DNA of 64,000 bases, taken from positions 884,181 through 948,180 of the forward strand of contig NZ_JAFCKH010000001.1 in assembly GCF_018130505.1 (NCBI RefSeq), read 5' to 3'. The translations under genes were made by a program, and so were the position numbers. Origin of the DNA: Bradyrhizobium tropiciagri. Lineage in GTDB: Bacteria > Pseudomonadota > Alphaproteobacteria > Rhizobiales > Xanthobacteraceae. Shown here piece after piece: positions 50,933 to 59,659 of the stretch; the stretch's first letter is position 1; every line of letters starts with the position of its first letter. A model generated the notes under the pieces. It was not told the DNA's origin. It was given only the letters and a program-made list of their open reading frames with translations, and ran no database searches.

Positions 50933-52027
50933 CTAGGCGGCAACGCCGAGCAGCCGTGCCGCCGTCCGGCCGAGGATGTTGGCCTTGTCGTCGTCGCTCA
51001 GCGATGAACATGCGAAGATGTGATCGACCGGCGCCAGTTGCCAGGGATAGGGATAGTCGCTCCCCAGCACGATCTGGCTGGCGCCGACCTGGGCCGCGAG
51101 ATGCCGGATCGCCTCGGGCGTGAAGATCAGCGAGTCGAAATAGATCTGCTTGAGATATTCCGTCGGCGCCTTCTTGAGCTTGGTCTCGGGATTGCATCCC
51201 TTTGGTCCGACCAGGCAGGCATGGTCCGAGCGGTCGGCATAGGAGCCGAGATAGCCGCCGCCATGCGCGGCGATGACCTTGAGCCCCGGGAAGCGGTCGA
51301 AGGTGCCCTCGAAGATCAGATGGGAGAGGGCGATCGTGGTCTCGAGCGGATTGCCGATCGTATTGCCGAGCCAGCCATTGCCCGAGAGCCGCTTGTTCAG
51401 CTCAGCCACGCCCTGCGGATGGATGAAGAGGGGAACGCCGAGCTCCTCGGCCTTGGCCCAGACGGGATGGAATTTCGGATCAGAGAATTCGACACCGTTG
51501 ACGACGCCGCCGATCGCGGCGCCTTTGAGGCCTTGCTTCTTGACTGCGGTTTCCAGCTCCTGGACCGCAAGGTCCGGCGCCTGCAGCGTCAGCGATGCGA
51601 AGGCCGCAAAGCGGTCGGGCTTGGACGCGCAGAGCTCGGCCAGCTTCTCGTTCTGGATCTTCACGATCTGCCCGGCGAGATCGCGATCCCGGTCGTACCA
51701 GAACGGATTGATCGACAGCACCTCCATATCGACGGCTTGCGCATCCATCGCGGCGAGACGCTTGTCGATCTCGACGAAGGCTTCGGCCGCGCCGTTGACC
51801 GGCGGCAGCTGGACCTTGGCGGCGTCAGTGCCGAGCAGGGCCCCCGCTTCACGAAAGTGGCAATGCGAATGGATGTCGATGGTCTTGACGCGCTTGCCGT
51901 TGATCGAGACCGGCAGTTTCTGGCGCGGCTGCTGCGCATGTGCGTTGTGGACCAATCCGCAGCCGCAGAACACGATGCCCGCCGCTGCCGTCGCTCCCGT
52001 TTTCAGGAAATCCCGCCTTGTCGTCAT
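50933..52027 (-). CDS. Tat-exported amidohydrolase family 2 protein
   Basis: A 364-residue metal-dependent TIM-barrel hydrolase or decarboxylase of the aminocarboxymuconate-semialdehyde decarboxylase kind. Metal ligands are visible in IDIHSHCHF, PLFIHPQGV, VIAAHGGGYLG and VLGSDYPYPW. The N-terminus TTRRDFLKTGATAAAGIVF is a clear twin-arginine signal, so the folded enzyme would work in the periplasm, which is unusual for this family. The ATG follows GGGAGGCGATCGTC. It is the last gene of the minus-strand organic-acid cluster. Confidence 0.9.
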   Translation of the reverse strand: MTTRRDFLKTGATAAAGIVFCGCGLVHNAHAQQPRQKLPVSINGKRVKTIDIHSHCHFREAGALLGTDAAKVQLPPVNGAAEAFVEIDKRLAAMDAQAVDMEVLSINPFWYDRDRDLAGQIVKIQNEKLAELCASKPDRFAAFASLTLQAPDLAVQELETAVKKQGLKGAAIGGVVNGVEFSDPKFHPVWAKAEELGVPLFIHPQGVAELNKRLSGNGWLGNTIGNPLETTIALSHLIFEGTFDRFPGLKVIAAHGGGYLGSYADRSDHACLVGPKGCNPETKLKKAPTEYLKQIYFDSLIFTPEAIRHLAAQVGASQIVLGSDYPYPWQLAPVDHIFACSSLSDDDKANILGRTAARLLGVAA

Positions 52028-52132
52028 GACGATCGCCTCCCTGTTCTTTGTCTTGTTGTGGGGGCAGCGTAAGGAGGCGGCGAACTTGTCGCAAGCGACA
52101 CGCTGTGCGTGTCGCGCAATCCTGACCTCTGA

Positions 52133-53125
52133 TCAGACCGGCTTGATCCCCGCCTTCGCGATGATCTCGCGCCACTTCGGCACTTCATCGGCGATGCGCT
52201 TGCGCATGCCGTCGGGACCGTTGGCGAGCACCTCGAAGCCGTTGTTGCGCAGTTGCTCGGCGATCTTCGGCGCCTTCAGGATCTCGATCGATTTCGCCGC
52301 CAGTAGCTCGATGACGGCGGGCGCGGTGCGCGCCGGGGCGAGAAAGCCCTGGAAGGTGTCGGAGATGAAGTCCTTGTAGCCGAGTTCGACCATGGTCGGG
52401 ACATCGGCCAGGTCGAACCATCGATGGGCTCCGGTGACCGCGAGCGCCTTCAGCGCGCCGGACTCGATGTGCGGGTGCGCGGGAGGAAGCGCCGCAAAGG
52501 CGACCTGGGTCGTTCCGGCCAGGATCGCCTGGATGGCGGGCCCGGCGCCGGGGAACGGCACATGTGTCATCTGGATGTTGCCGACGATCTTGAACAATTC
52601 GCCCGCCAGATGCGGCGTCGTCCCTAAGCCGGGACTGGCGTAGTTCAACTCGTCCGGATTGGCCTTGGCGCGCGCGATCAGGTCGGCAACCGAATTGATG
52701 CCGAGCTTCGGATTGACCAGGATCACATTGGGCGAGGTGCCGAGCTCCGCAATCGGCACAAAATCCTTGTCGGGATCGTACGGAATCTTGCTGTAGAGGC
52801 CGGGATTGACGACATAGGCGCTCGACGTGATCAGAAGCGTATAGCCGTCAGGCTCGGCATGGGCGGCTATGCCGATCCCGATGTTGCCGCCGCCGCCGGC
52901 CCGGTTCTCGACCACGATCGTGCCGCCGAGCGCCTCGCCGAGGTGAGTGCCGAGAATGCGGGCCATGCTGTCGGTCGGCCCGCCCGGTGCGAACGGCACG
53001 ATGACCTTGATCGGACGCTCCGGATAGCCGGCCGCCCTGGCCCGCCCGGCGAATCCGCTGATCGCAAATGCGCCGGCGGCAGCCAGGATTGCGCGGCGCG
53101 ATGGCTTTGTTCTGCTGCCCGTCAT
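52133..53125 (-). CDS. Bug/TctC family tripartite tricarboxylate substrate-binding protein
   Basis: A 330-residue periplasmic protein. A Tat-like signal (PSRRAILAAAGAFAISGFAG) precedes YPERPIKVIVPFAPGGPTDS and VVENRAGGGGNIGIGIAAHA, the hallmark of Bug proteins. These bind dicarboxylates, aromatic acids or amides. The TctA and TctB membrane partners are not in the window. I chose ATG 53125 because GGGGGAAATCGG precedes it; 53143 is an alternative. It lies between the cyclase and amidohydrolase genes on the same strand. Confidence 0.92.
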   Translation of the reverse strand: MTGSRTKPSRRAILAAAGAFAISGFAGRARAAGYPERPIKVIVPFAPGGPTDSMARILGTHLGEALGGTIVVENRAGGGGNIGIGIAAHAEPDGYTLLITSSAYVVNPGLYSKIPYDPDKDFVPIAELGTSPNVILVNPKLGINSVADLIARAKANPDELNYASPGLGTTPHLAGELFKIVGNIQMTHVPFPGAGPAIQAILAGTTQVAFAALPPAHPHIESGALKALAVTGAHRWFDLADVPTMVELGYKDFISDTFQGFLAPARTAPAVIELLAAKSIEILKAPKIAEQLRNNGFEVLANGPDGMRKRIADEVPKWREIIAKAGIKPV

Positions 53126-53152
53126 TCCGATTTCCCCCACCATATCGTGACC

Positions 53153-53839
53153 TTACAGGTCGAACACCGCGACCGCGCGGATCGGCGACGCCGTTCCCTC
53201 GCGCCACTTCATCGGCAGGCCGATGAAGGTGAATTGTCCCTGGCCGAGCAGCGCCTCGAGATTGCACAGGCTTTCGATGTGGGTGATGTCGAGATCGAGA
53301 CAGGCCTTGTGCACCAGCAGGTTCACGTCGCTATCGGGACCGGGCCGCATCGAGTCGATGCCGAAATGAACGATGCCCTGCGCGGCGAGCCATTCGGTCG
53401 CCGCGACGTTCACGCCTGAATTGTCGGTGGAATATTCCTTGCGGGGAAACGTCCGCGCATGATGGCCGGTGCAGAGCAGCACCGTGCCGCCCTTCGGTAC
53501 CGGCAGCCCGGTTGTCTTCACCGCGGCTTCGAGATCGCCGGCCGTGATCTCGGCACGCGGCGCGATATGCCTGAGATCGAGACAGATCCCCGGCACGATG
53601 CATTTCTCCAGCGGATATTCATTGATCGGTATGCCGCTCGGGCCGAAATGCCGGGGGGCATCAATGTGGGTGCCGCCGTGATCGGGCATCGAGATGAACA
53701 TCGAGGACAGACCGTAGACGTTTCTGGACTCCGCGAGGGCCTCTTCGTGGTTCTTCCACATCCCATGCATGATGGGGGGATGGCCGGGATAGCTCGGGGT
53801 GCGGTGATAGAGCTCTCGGCTCAGGTCGACGATCCTCAC
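53153..53839 (-). CDS. Cyclase family protein (kynurenine formamidase-like hydrolase)
   Basis: A 228-residue protein with the metal motif MPDHGGTHIDAPRHF (HxGTHxDxxxH) of the cyclase/kynurenine formamidase family and GTVLLCTGHHARTF later on. Members hydrolyse formamides, isatin or other amides, or close rings in polyketides. The start GTG 53839 follows AAAGGGCACCCATC and gives the family N-terminus VRIVDLSREL; the open frame continuing upstream lies antisense to nothing useful and is rejected. It follows the TRAP permease genes and may act on the imported compound. Confidence 0.88.
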   Translation of the reverse strand: MRIVDLSRELYHRTPSYPGHPPIMHGMWKNHEEALAESRNVYGLSSMFISMPDHGGTHIDAPRHFGPSGIPINEYPLEKCIVPGICLDLRHIAPRAEITAGDLEAAVKTTGLPVPKGGTVLLCTGHHARTFPRKEYSTDNSGVNVAATEWLAAQGIVHFGIDSMRPGPDSDVNLLVHKACLDLDITHIESLCNLEALLGQGQFTFIGLPMKWREGTASPIRAVAVFDL

Positions 53840-53931
53840 GATGGGTGCCCTTTCTTGACGGAGCTGGCGCAGGCGCGCTTCTGGCGGCAATGCTGACGTG
53901 TTTACCGCGCTTCCGCAAGATGCCGGAGCAT

Positions 53932-55227
53932 TTAGTGCAAGAGTTGAAGCTGCCGCGGCAGCCACAGCGAGATTTCCGGCAAATAGGTCACGCACATCAG
54001 GACAAAGAACATCACGGCGTAGAATGGCCAGATCTTGCGCATGACCTGCTCGATCGTGACCTTGCCGACCGCGCAGCCGACGAACAGGATCGCGCCGACC
54101 GGCGGATGGCACAGGCCGATGCCGAGATTGAGCAGCATGATCATGCCGAAATGCACCGGGTCGACACCGAAATTCTTCATCACCGGCAACAGGATCGGCG
54201 TTGCGATCAGGATCGACGGCGCCATGTCGACGAGCGTGCCGAGCACCAGCAGCAGGACGTTGATCAGGAACAGGATGACGTATTTGTTGTCGGAGATCGA
54301 CAGGAAGAAGGCGGTCATCTTGGCCGGCATCTGCGTCAGCGCCATGATGTAGCCGACGCTGGAGGCGCAGGCGATCAGCGTCATCACCATCGCGACCGTC
54401 CGCAACGTGCGGTGCAAGAGCACCGGCAGGTCGCGCCAGCGATAGTCGCGATAGATGAACATGGTCACGAAGAAGGCCCAGATGCAGGCGACGGCGCCGG
54501 CCTCGATGGCGGTGAAGATGCCGCCCAGGATGCCGCCGAGGATGATGACGAGTGTGATCAATCCCCACGCCGCATCGATTGCGATCCGCACCGCGTCCTT
54601 GGCCGGCACGGCCTGGCCGTGCGGGTGCTTCTCGCGATAGGCGATGGCAAGGCACAGCACGATCAGCGCGAAGCCGAGCAGCAGCCCGGGAAACACGCCG
54701 GCCATGAACAACGCGCTGATCGAGATCGTCCCGCCGGTGGCGAGCGAATAGAGCACGGCGTTATGGCTCGGTGGAACCAGCAGCGCCTGCACGGACGAGG
54801 TGATGGTCAGGTTGGTCGCGAACACCCGCGGATAGCCGTTCTTCTCCATCTGCGGGATCATCACCGAGCCGATAGCGGAGGTATCGGCGACGGCCGAGCC
54901 CGATATGCCGCTCAGGAACGTCGTCGCAAGCACGTTGACGATCGAGAGCCCGCCGCGCAGGCGGGTGAGGCCGACCAGCACGTCGGCGAACGCCACCAGC
55001 CGCCGCGCCATGCCGCCTTCCGCCATGATCGCGCCGGCCAGCACGAAGAACGGGATCGTCAGCATCGCGACCTTGCTGACGCCGTCGGAAATCTTCAGCA
55101 TCACCGCCTCGAGCGGGATGCCGATCGACAGCGCGCCGACGATCGCCGCCATCGCCAGCGAATAGGCGATCGGCATTCCGATCAGAAAGCAGATCAGCAT
55201 CGTCGCGAGAAGAATGAAGATATCCAT
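53932..55227 (-). CDS. TRAP transporter large permease (DctM)
   Basis: A 431-residue inner-membrane protein with about twelve helices. AMLTIPFFVLAGAIMAEGGM, VLATTFLSGISGSAVADTSA and FGMIMLLNLGIGLCHPPVGA are signature stretches of TRAP large subunits. It uses the sodium gradient to take up the ligand bound by DctP. The ATG at 55227 follows GGGAGGGCCACG, 14 bases after the small permease stop. Confidence 0.94.
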   Translation of the reverse strand: MDIFILLATMLICFLIGMPIAYSLAMAAIVGALSIGIPLEAVMLKISDGVSKVAMLTIPFFVLAGAIMAEGGMARRLVAFADVLVGLTRLRGGLSIVNVLATTFLSGISGSAVADTSAIGSVMIPQMEKNGYPRVFATNLTITSSVQALLVPPSHNAVLYSLATGGTISISALFMAGVFPGLLLGFALIVLCLAIAYREKHPHGQAVPAKDAVRIAIDAAWGLITLVIILGGILGGIFTAIEAGAVACIWAFFVTMFIYRDYRWRDLPVLLHRTLRTVAMVMTLIACASSVGYIMALTQMPAKMTAFFLSISDNKYVILFLINVLLLVLGTLVDMAPSILIATPILLPVMKNFGVDPVHFGMIMLLNLGIGLCHPPVGAILFVGCAVGKVTIEQVMRKIWPFYAVMFFVLMCVTYLPEISLWLPRQLQLLH

Positions 55228-55241
55228 CGTGGCCCTCCCAA

Positions 55242-55754
55242 TCAGTCGATCGGCACATCGCGATGCTGCGCGATCGGGTCGGGTGGCGCGCCGAGGAAAA
55301 TCCGCTCGATGATGAACAGCAGCAGGCAGAGGCCGCCGACCGGGATCGGAAGATAGGTGACGCCGACGGAGAGAAAGGGAAAGTCGGCGATCGTGTTGTG
55401 CCAGGTCACTTCGACGAGCCGCCAGCCCCAGATGATCATGAACAGCGCGATCGCACCCATCATCAGCTGGACGATCAGGTCGGCGAGGGACTGCAGCCGG
55501 TCCGGCAGCTTGCCGACGAAATAGCCGACATTCATGTGCAGGTTGAGCCGATACCCCGCCGCCGCGCCGATGAACGTCACGACGATGGTGAGGAGCACCG
55601 CGAGCGGTTCGGGCCAGGACGCGGCACTGTTCAGCACATAGCGCGTGAACACCGCCCAGGGGATCACGGCCGAAATCAGGATCAGCGCCACGCATCCCGT
55701 GACGACGCAGGCAAGGTACAGATAATCCATCGCGCGGCGATAGGGTCCGGCCAT
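55242..55754 (-). CDS. TRAP transporter small permease (DctQ)
   Basis: A 170-residue protein with four helices, including LILISAVIPWAVFTRYVLNS and SWPEPLAVLLTIVVTFIGAA, typical of DctQ. It forms the membrane complex with DctM. The ATG follows GGGACATCGAC, 24 bases after the binding-protein gene. Confidence 0.93.
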   Translation of the reverse strand: MAGPYRRAMDYLYLACVVTGCVALILISAVIPWAVFTRYVLNSAASWPEPLAVLLTIVVTFIGAAAGYRLNLHMNVGYFVGKLPDRLQSLADLIVQLMMGAIALFMIIWGWRLVEVTWHNTIADFPFLSVGVTYLPIPVGGLCLLLFIIERIFLGAPPDPIAQHRDVPID

Positions 55755-55778
55755 GTCGATGTCCCGTGCTGGGTCGGA

Positions 55779-56801
55779 TCAGACCGACTGGATACGCGCG
55801 ATCATGCTCTGGTATTTCGGCCCGTATTTGTCCCAGACCGGTTTCACCGCGGCCTGGAACGGCGCCTTGTCGGCGATCTCGACGATCTCGCAACCGGCGG
55901 CCCTGGCCTTCTCCATCGCCTCCTGCTCATACTTGTTCCAGAGCACGCGCTCCTCCATCTGCGCTTCCCGCGCAGACGTCTTGATCAGCGCCTGATCGTC
56001 GGGCGAAAGCGCGGACCACGTGCGCTTCGAGAACACCAGCACCTCGGGAACGATCAGGTGCTCGGTGAGGGTGAAGTGCTTGGCCGCCGTATAGTGATTG
56101 CTGAAGACGTAGCTCGGCGGATTGTTCTCCGCGCCATCGATCACGCCGGTCTGCAGCGCGCTGAACACCTGGTCGTAGCCCATCGCGACACCGTTGCCGC
56201 CAAGCGCGTTCATCATGTCGACGAAGATCGGATTGCCGATCACCCGGAACTTGAGGCCCTTGATGTCGGCGATCGCCTTGATCGTCCGCTTGGTGTTGTA
56301 GAGGCTGCGCGCGCCGGAATTCATCCAGCACAGCGCGACCAGGCCGGCATTGGCATTGGCCGTGATCTTGTCCAGCAGTTCCTGCCCGATCGGGCCGTCC
56401 ATCATCCGTTCGGCGTGCGCCATGTTCTTGAACAGGAAGGGCATGTTGACGACGTTGATGTCGTCGACGATCGGGCCGATCGATCCCGCGCTGACACGCA
56501 GCATCTGGATCGCGCCGATCTGGGTCTGCTCGATGGTCTCCTTCTCGCCGCCGAGCTGCATCGACGGGAACATCTGCACCGACAGACGGCCATTGGTAGC
56601 AGCCGAAAGCTTCTTGCCGAGGTTTTCGGTGGCGACCACGGTCGGATAGCCGGGAGGCTGGACGTCGGATGCCTTGAACACCGCTTTCGACTGCGCGTTC
56701 GCCGGCGTCGAGGTCGCGGCTGCCGCGCAGAGGCCGGCGCCGATGCCGATGAGGTCGCGACGGCTGATCCCCGCAGGGCGCTGCGATCGGCGTGCGTTCA
56801 T
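55779..56801 (-). CDS. TRAP transporter substrate-binding protein (DctP)
   Basis: A 340-residue periplasmic protein with a Tat-like signal (ISRRDLIGIGAGLCAAAATS). The conserved segments KIITANANAGLVALCWMNSG in modified form, FRVIGNPIFVDMMNALGGN and the Arg-containing GLKFRVI contact the ligand carboxylate in this family, so a carboxylic acid is likely. Together with DctQ and DctM it forms a complete TRAP system. The GntR gene lies 53 bases upstream on the same strand. Confidence 0.92.
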   Translation of the reverse strand: MNARRSQRPAGISRRDLIGIGAGLCAAAATSTPANAQSKAVFKASDVQPPGYPTVVATENLGKKLSAATNGRLSVQMFPSMQLGGEKETIEQTQIGAIQMLRVSAGSIGPIVDDINVVNMPFLFKNMAHAERMMDGPIGQELLDKITANANAGLVALCWMNSGARSLYNTKRTIKAIADIKGLKFRVIGNPIFVDMMNALGGNGVAMGYDQVFSALQTGVIDGAENNPPSYVFSNHYTAAKHFTLTEHLIVPEVLVFSKRTWSALSPDDQALIKTSAREAQMEERVLWNKYEQEAMEKARAAGCEIVEIADKAPFQAAVKPVWDKYGPKYQSMIARIQSV

Positions 56802-56854
56802 GTCGTTTCCTTCCCTGATTGCCTGGTCGACGTTTTTGTCGACCGTTATGTCGG

Positions 56855-57589
56855 CTAGTTCGGCTGGTCGAAGAACTCCGGATTGTTGTGCCGGGTGGCG
56901 CAGATGTCAGCCAGCAGTCGCTCGAGGTGCCGCGCCATCGCGGCTCCAGCCGCGGCCGGATCGCGGGCCTCGATCGCGGACATGATGGCCTCGTGCTCGG
57001 CGATCACCTCCGCCATCCGCCCGCGCTGCGGCAGGGTGAGCTGCCGGAAGCGGTCGACGTGAATCTTCACCTGCAGGATCAGCTTCCAGATGCCTGGATG
57101 TCCGGCGATGTCAGCGATGGCGGCGTGGAAGGCCTCGTCGGCCTGATGGAATGCCTCGCGATCTCCGGCCCTATCGGCCTCGCGCTGGCGCTCGATGATG
57201 GCATGCAGCCCGAGGATCTGGCTGGCGCTGGCGCGTCCGGACGCCATGCGCGTCGTGGTTTCCTCGAGCGAGCGGCGGATGATGATCGCCTCCGGAAGCG
57301 AGGCGAGCGGGATGCGCGAGACGAAGATGCCCGATTGCGGGAAGATCTCGATCAGGCCTTCATCTGCCAATCGCAGAATGGCCTCGCGCACCGGCGTGCG
57401 GCTGACGCCGTAGGAGATGGCGATCTCGGCTTCGAGGATCGGATCACCGGGCCGGCGCTGCAGCGACACCAGTTCGGCGCGCAGCTCGGCGTAAATCCGC
57501 CCGGCGGCCGTCGCCGTGCGGGGCCGGCCGCCGCGCCTGTGGCCGGCCGGGGCGCGAAACTCGGATGTCTTCGGCACGCGCGCGGGCAT
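56855..57589 (-). CDS. GntR family regulator (FadR-type)
   Basis: A 244-residue regulator. The N-terminal winged helix ISYGVSRTPVREAILRLADE is classic GntR; the C-terminal helical domain (EAIIIRRSLEETTTRMASGR and EAFHQADEAFHAAIADIAGH) is the FCD ligand domain, which binds organic acids. The ATG at 57589 follows CACGGGAGCAGAG. A short AT-rich palindrome lies 18 bases upstream. It is very likely the local regulator of the TRAP transporter and cyclase genes. Confidence 0.92.
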   Translation of the reverse strand: MPARVPKTSEFRAPAGHRRGGRPRTATAAGRIYAELRAELVSLQRRPGDPILEAEIAISYGVSRTPVREAILRLADEGLIEIFPQSGIFVSRIPLASLPEAIIIRRSLEETTTRMASGRASASQILGLHAIIERQREADRAGDREAFHQADEAFHAAIADIAGHPGIWKLILQVKIHVDRFRQLTLPQRGRMAEVIAEHEAIMSAIEARDPAAAGAAMARHLERLLADICATRHNNPEFFDQPN

Positions 57590-57606
57590 CTCTGCTCCCG
57601 TGATTG

Positions 57607-57620
57607 ATATATTAGTATAT
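57607..57620. promoter_or_regulatory. Candidate GntR operator
   Basis: ATATATTAGTATAT: five-base arms ATATA and TATAT around TTAG, in an otherwise GC-rich region just upstream of the GntR gene. The position fits an autoregulatory site; AT-rich palindromes of this kind can also arise by chance. Confidence 0.35.
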
Positions 57621-57779
57621 GAAGCAAGCCCCGACGGCAATCGCGAAGAGTTGGATCGCATCTGCTGCCGAATGGAGATTTCGCGTGACCGATGATCGCA
57701 AGCTGTCGGTGTTCAACCGTTGGCGCAGCGCCGATGAGGTCGATGGACCGTCGACCGGCCTCACGCAGTTGGCGCGTCC

Positions 57780-58493
57780 CTACGCCCGTTCCGACACGAA
57801 GCCAGCCCGCTTGCGGAGCTCCGATGTCTCGGGCGACGTCAGCAATGCGATCAGCCGCTCCGCCTGCGCGGCGGCTGATGCATGGGTCGCAACGGCGGCG
57901 GAGTACATGGTCGCGAGCTCGCATCCCGGCGGCAGGGCCCCCGACAGCACCACGCCCTTGGTGCTGATGATCTCGGTCGATTGCGTGCAGCCGATCGGCC
58001 GACGGGCATCGGACTCGGCCAGATGCCGCATGGCTGTGGCGCCGTTCGGAAACACGCGCAGCCGGTCGGCGACGTCGTCGGCAATGCCAAGCTGTGCGAG
58101 CACTTTGGCGACGTGAATGCCGGCGGTCGATGCCTTGATGTCGGGCACGAAGATCGCATCCGCGGCGAGCAGCACCGCGCGCAAGCCGGCGGCATCGCCG
58201 GCGCTCGCCGGCGGATCGCCCGCGCGAACCGCGAGGGCGGTTTCGACGCGGCCGATATCGGAGGTCGAACCGCGCAGCACCAGTCCTTCGTCGGCGAGCC
58301 TGGTGATCAGGGCGGCGGTGAGGATGACGATGTCGGTCGCAAGGCCGGCGCGCAGTTTGTCCGCCATGGCGCCGACCGCGCCGAACTCGCCGGAAATGTC
58401 AAAGCCGATTTCGGCCTTGAAGTCGGCGGCGAGGCTGCCCACCAGGCCTTGCGCCGCGCCGCCGCTGAGGATCTTCAGGCTCGTCATGCACAT
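57780..58493 (-). CDS. ModA-like substrate-binding domain protein without signal peptide
   Basis: A 237-residue type II binding-protein fold. ISGEFGAVGAMADKLRAGLA, DIVILTAALITRLADEGLV and the C-terminal ERLIALLTSPETSELRKRAG resemble molybdate-type binding proteins. The N-terminus starts the fold at once (MTSLKILSGGAAQGLVGSLA), leaving no room for a signal peptide, so the protein appears cytoplasmic. It follows the Bug gene by 33 bases. It may sense rather than transport; a truncated transporter part is another reading. The start could also be ATG 58487. Confidence 0.8.
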   Translation of the reverse strand: MCMTSLKILSGGAAQGLVGSLAADFKAEIGFDISGEFGAVGAMADKLRAGLATDIVILTAALITRLADEGLVLRGSTSDIGRVETALAVRAGDPPASAGDAAGLRAVLLAADAIFVPDIKASTAGIHVAKVLAQLGIADDVADRLRVFPNGATAMRHLAESDARRPIGCTQSTEIISTKGVVLSGALPPGCELATMYSAAVATHASAAAQAERLIALLTSPETSELRKRAGFVSERA

Positions 58494-58526
58494 TGTTCCA
58501 TCGTCACGGTCTTGTCGCCGGCTTAT

Positions 58527-59495
58527 CTATTGGGTCTTGTCGAGCCGCTTGACGACGTCGGCCCACTTCACGATGTCGTCGCGCAGGTATTTGTCGAACT
58601 GTTCCGGCGTCATCGCCATCGGCACTGCGCCCTGCATCGCCCAGAGCTTTTCGACGTCCGGGCGTTTGATCGCCGCGTTCACCGCCTTGTTGAGCTTGTC
58701 GATGATCGGCTTCGGCGTTCCCGCCGGCGCCATCAGGCCGAGCCAGATCGTGGCCTCGTAGCCGCCAACGCCGGCCTCGATGACCGTCGGAACGGCGGAC
58801 AGCACGTTCGAGCGGGTCGTGCCGGTGGTGGCGAGCGCGCGGACTTGATTCTCGGCGATGTTCGGCGCCATGGCCGGAACGGCATCGATCATCATCTGGA
58901 CCTGTCCGCCGATGACACCGCTGCGGGCTTCGCCGCTGTTGCGGTAGGGCACGTGGACGAGATCTATCCCGGCCATGGCTTTGAACAGCTCGCCGGCCAT
59001 GTGATACGGCGTGCCCTGGCCGGACGAGGCATAGTTCAGCTTGCCGGGCTGGGATTTCGCCAGCGCGATGAATTCCTGCAGGGTCTTCGCCGGCACCGCC
59101 GGGTGAATCACGATCACCAGATCGGACGAGTTCAGCGGCGCGATCGGTGTCAGGTCCCGCATCAGCTCATATTTGCGCTGCGGCACCAGCGATTCATTCG
59201 CGGTCTGGGTATTCGACATCATGAGAAGGGTGTAGCCGTCGGGCGGCGCCTTCGCGACCTCGAGCGTGCCGATCACGCCGCCGGCGCCGGTGCGGTTCTC
59301 GACCACGAAGGGCTGGCCGAGGTTCTCCTGCAGGATGCTGCCGATCTGTCGCGCGACGACATCGGCCGGGCCGCCGGGGCCGAACGGAACGACGATCCTG
59401 ACCGGGCGCGCAGGATAATCCTCGGCACGCAAATCCGTGATCGTGCCGATCAGCAGCGCTGCGACGAGCGCCAAGGCATGCCTCAAGCCCGTCAT
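58527..59495 (-). CDS. Bug/TctC family tripartite tricarboxylate substrate-binding protein
   Basis: A 322-residue periplasmic protein with a Sec signal (HALALVAALLIGTITDLRAE), then YPARPVRIVVPFGPGGPADV and VVENRTGAGGVIGTLEVAKA. It is a paralogue of the Bug protein at 52133-53125 but clearly diverged. No TctA/TctB genes are present. It leads the minus-strand cluster and is divergent from the ABC binding protein gene, about 165 bases away. Confidence 0.92.
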   Translation of the reverse strand: MTGLRHALALVAALLIGTITDLRAEDYPARPVRIVVPFGPGGPADVVARQIGSILQENLGQPFVVENRTGAGGVIGTLEVAKAPPDGYTLLMMSNTQTANESLVPQRKYELMRDLTPIAPLNSSDLVIVIHPAVPAKTLQEFIALAKSQPGKLNYASSGQGTPYHMAGELFKAMAGIDLVHVPYRNSGEARSGVIGGQVQMMIDAVPAMAPNIAENQVRALATTGTTRSNVLSAVPTVIEAGVGGYEATIWLGLMAPAGTPKPIIDKLNKAVNAAIKRPDVEKLWAMQGAVPMAMTPEQFDKYLRDDIVKWADVVKRLDKTQ

Positions 59496-59659
59496 TGCAA
59501 GCTCGTCATGGATCGTCTCCCCCGACTTAAGTCTTGTTTCTTGCCGCGAAGTCTAGCGGCAACCTCAAGCCGCTGTCGACGACAGAACTCCGTTTCCCGC
59601 ATCGGAATAAGGTCGGGTGGGCGGTGTATCCAACTTCGCCACCACGTGCGGGGAACAAG

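Noticed and set aside
53840-54655. Continuous minus-strand frame that would fuse an extra N-terminus to the cyclase
   Set aside because: The extra part is the wrong frame of the DctM gene; the GTG at 53839 has a ribosome site and gives the family N-terminus.
53845-56858. Plus-strand frames of 503 and 531 codons opposite the TRAP genes
   Set aside because: Antisense to DctM, DctQ and DctP, which have clear family signatures.
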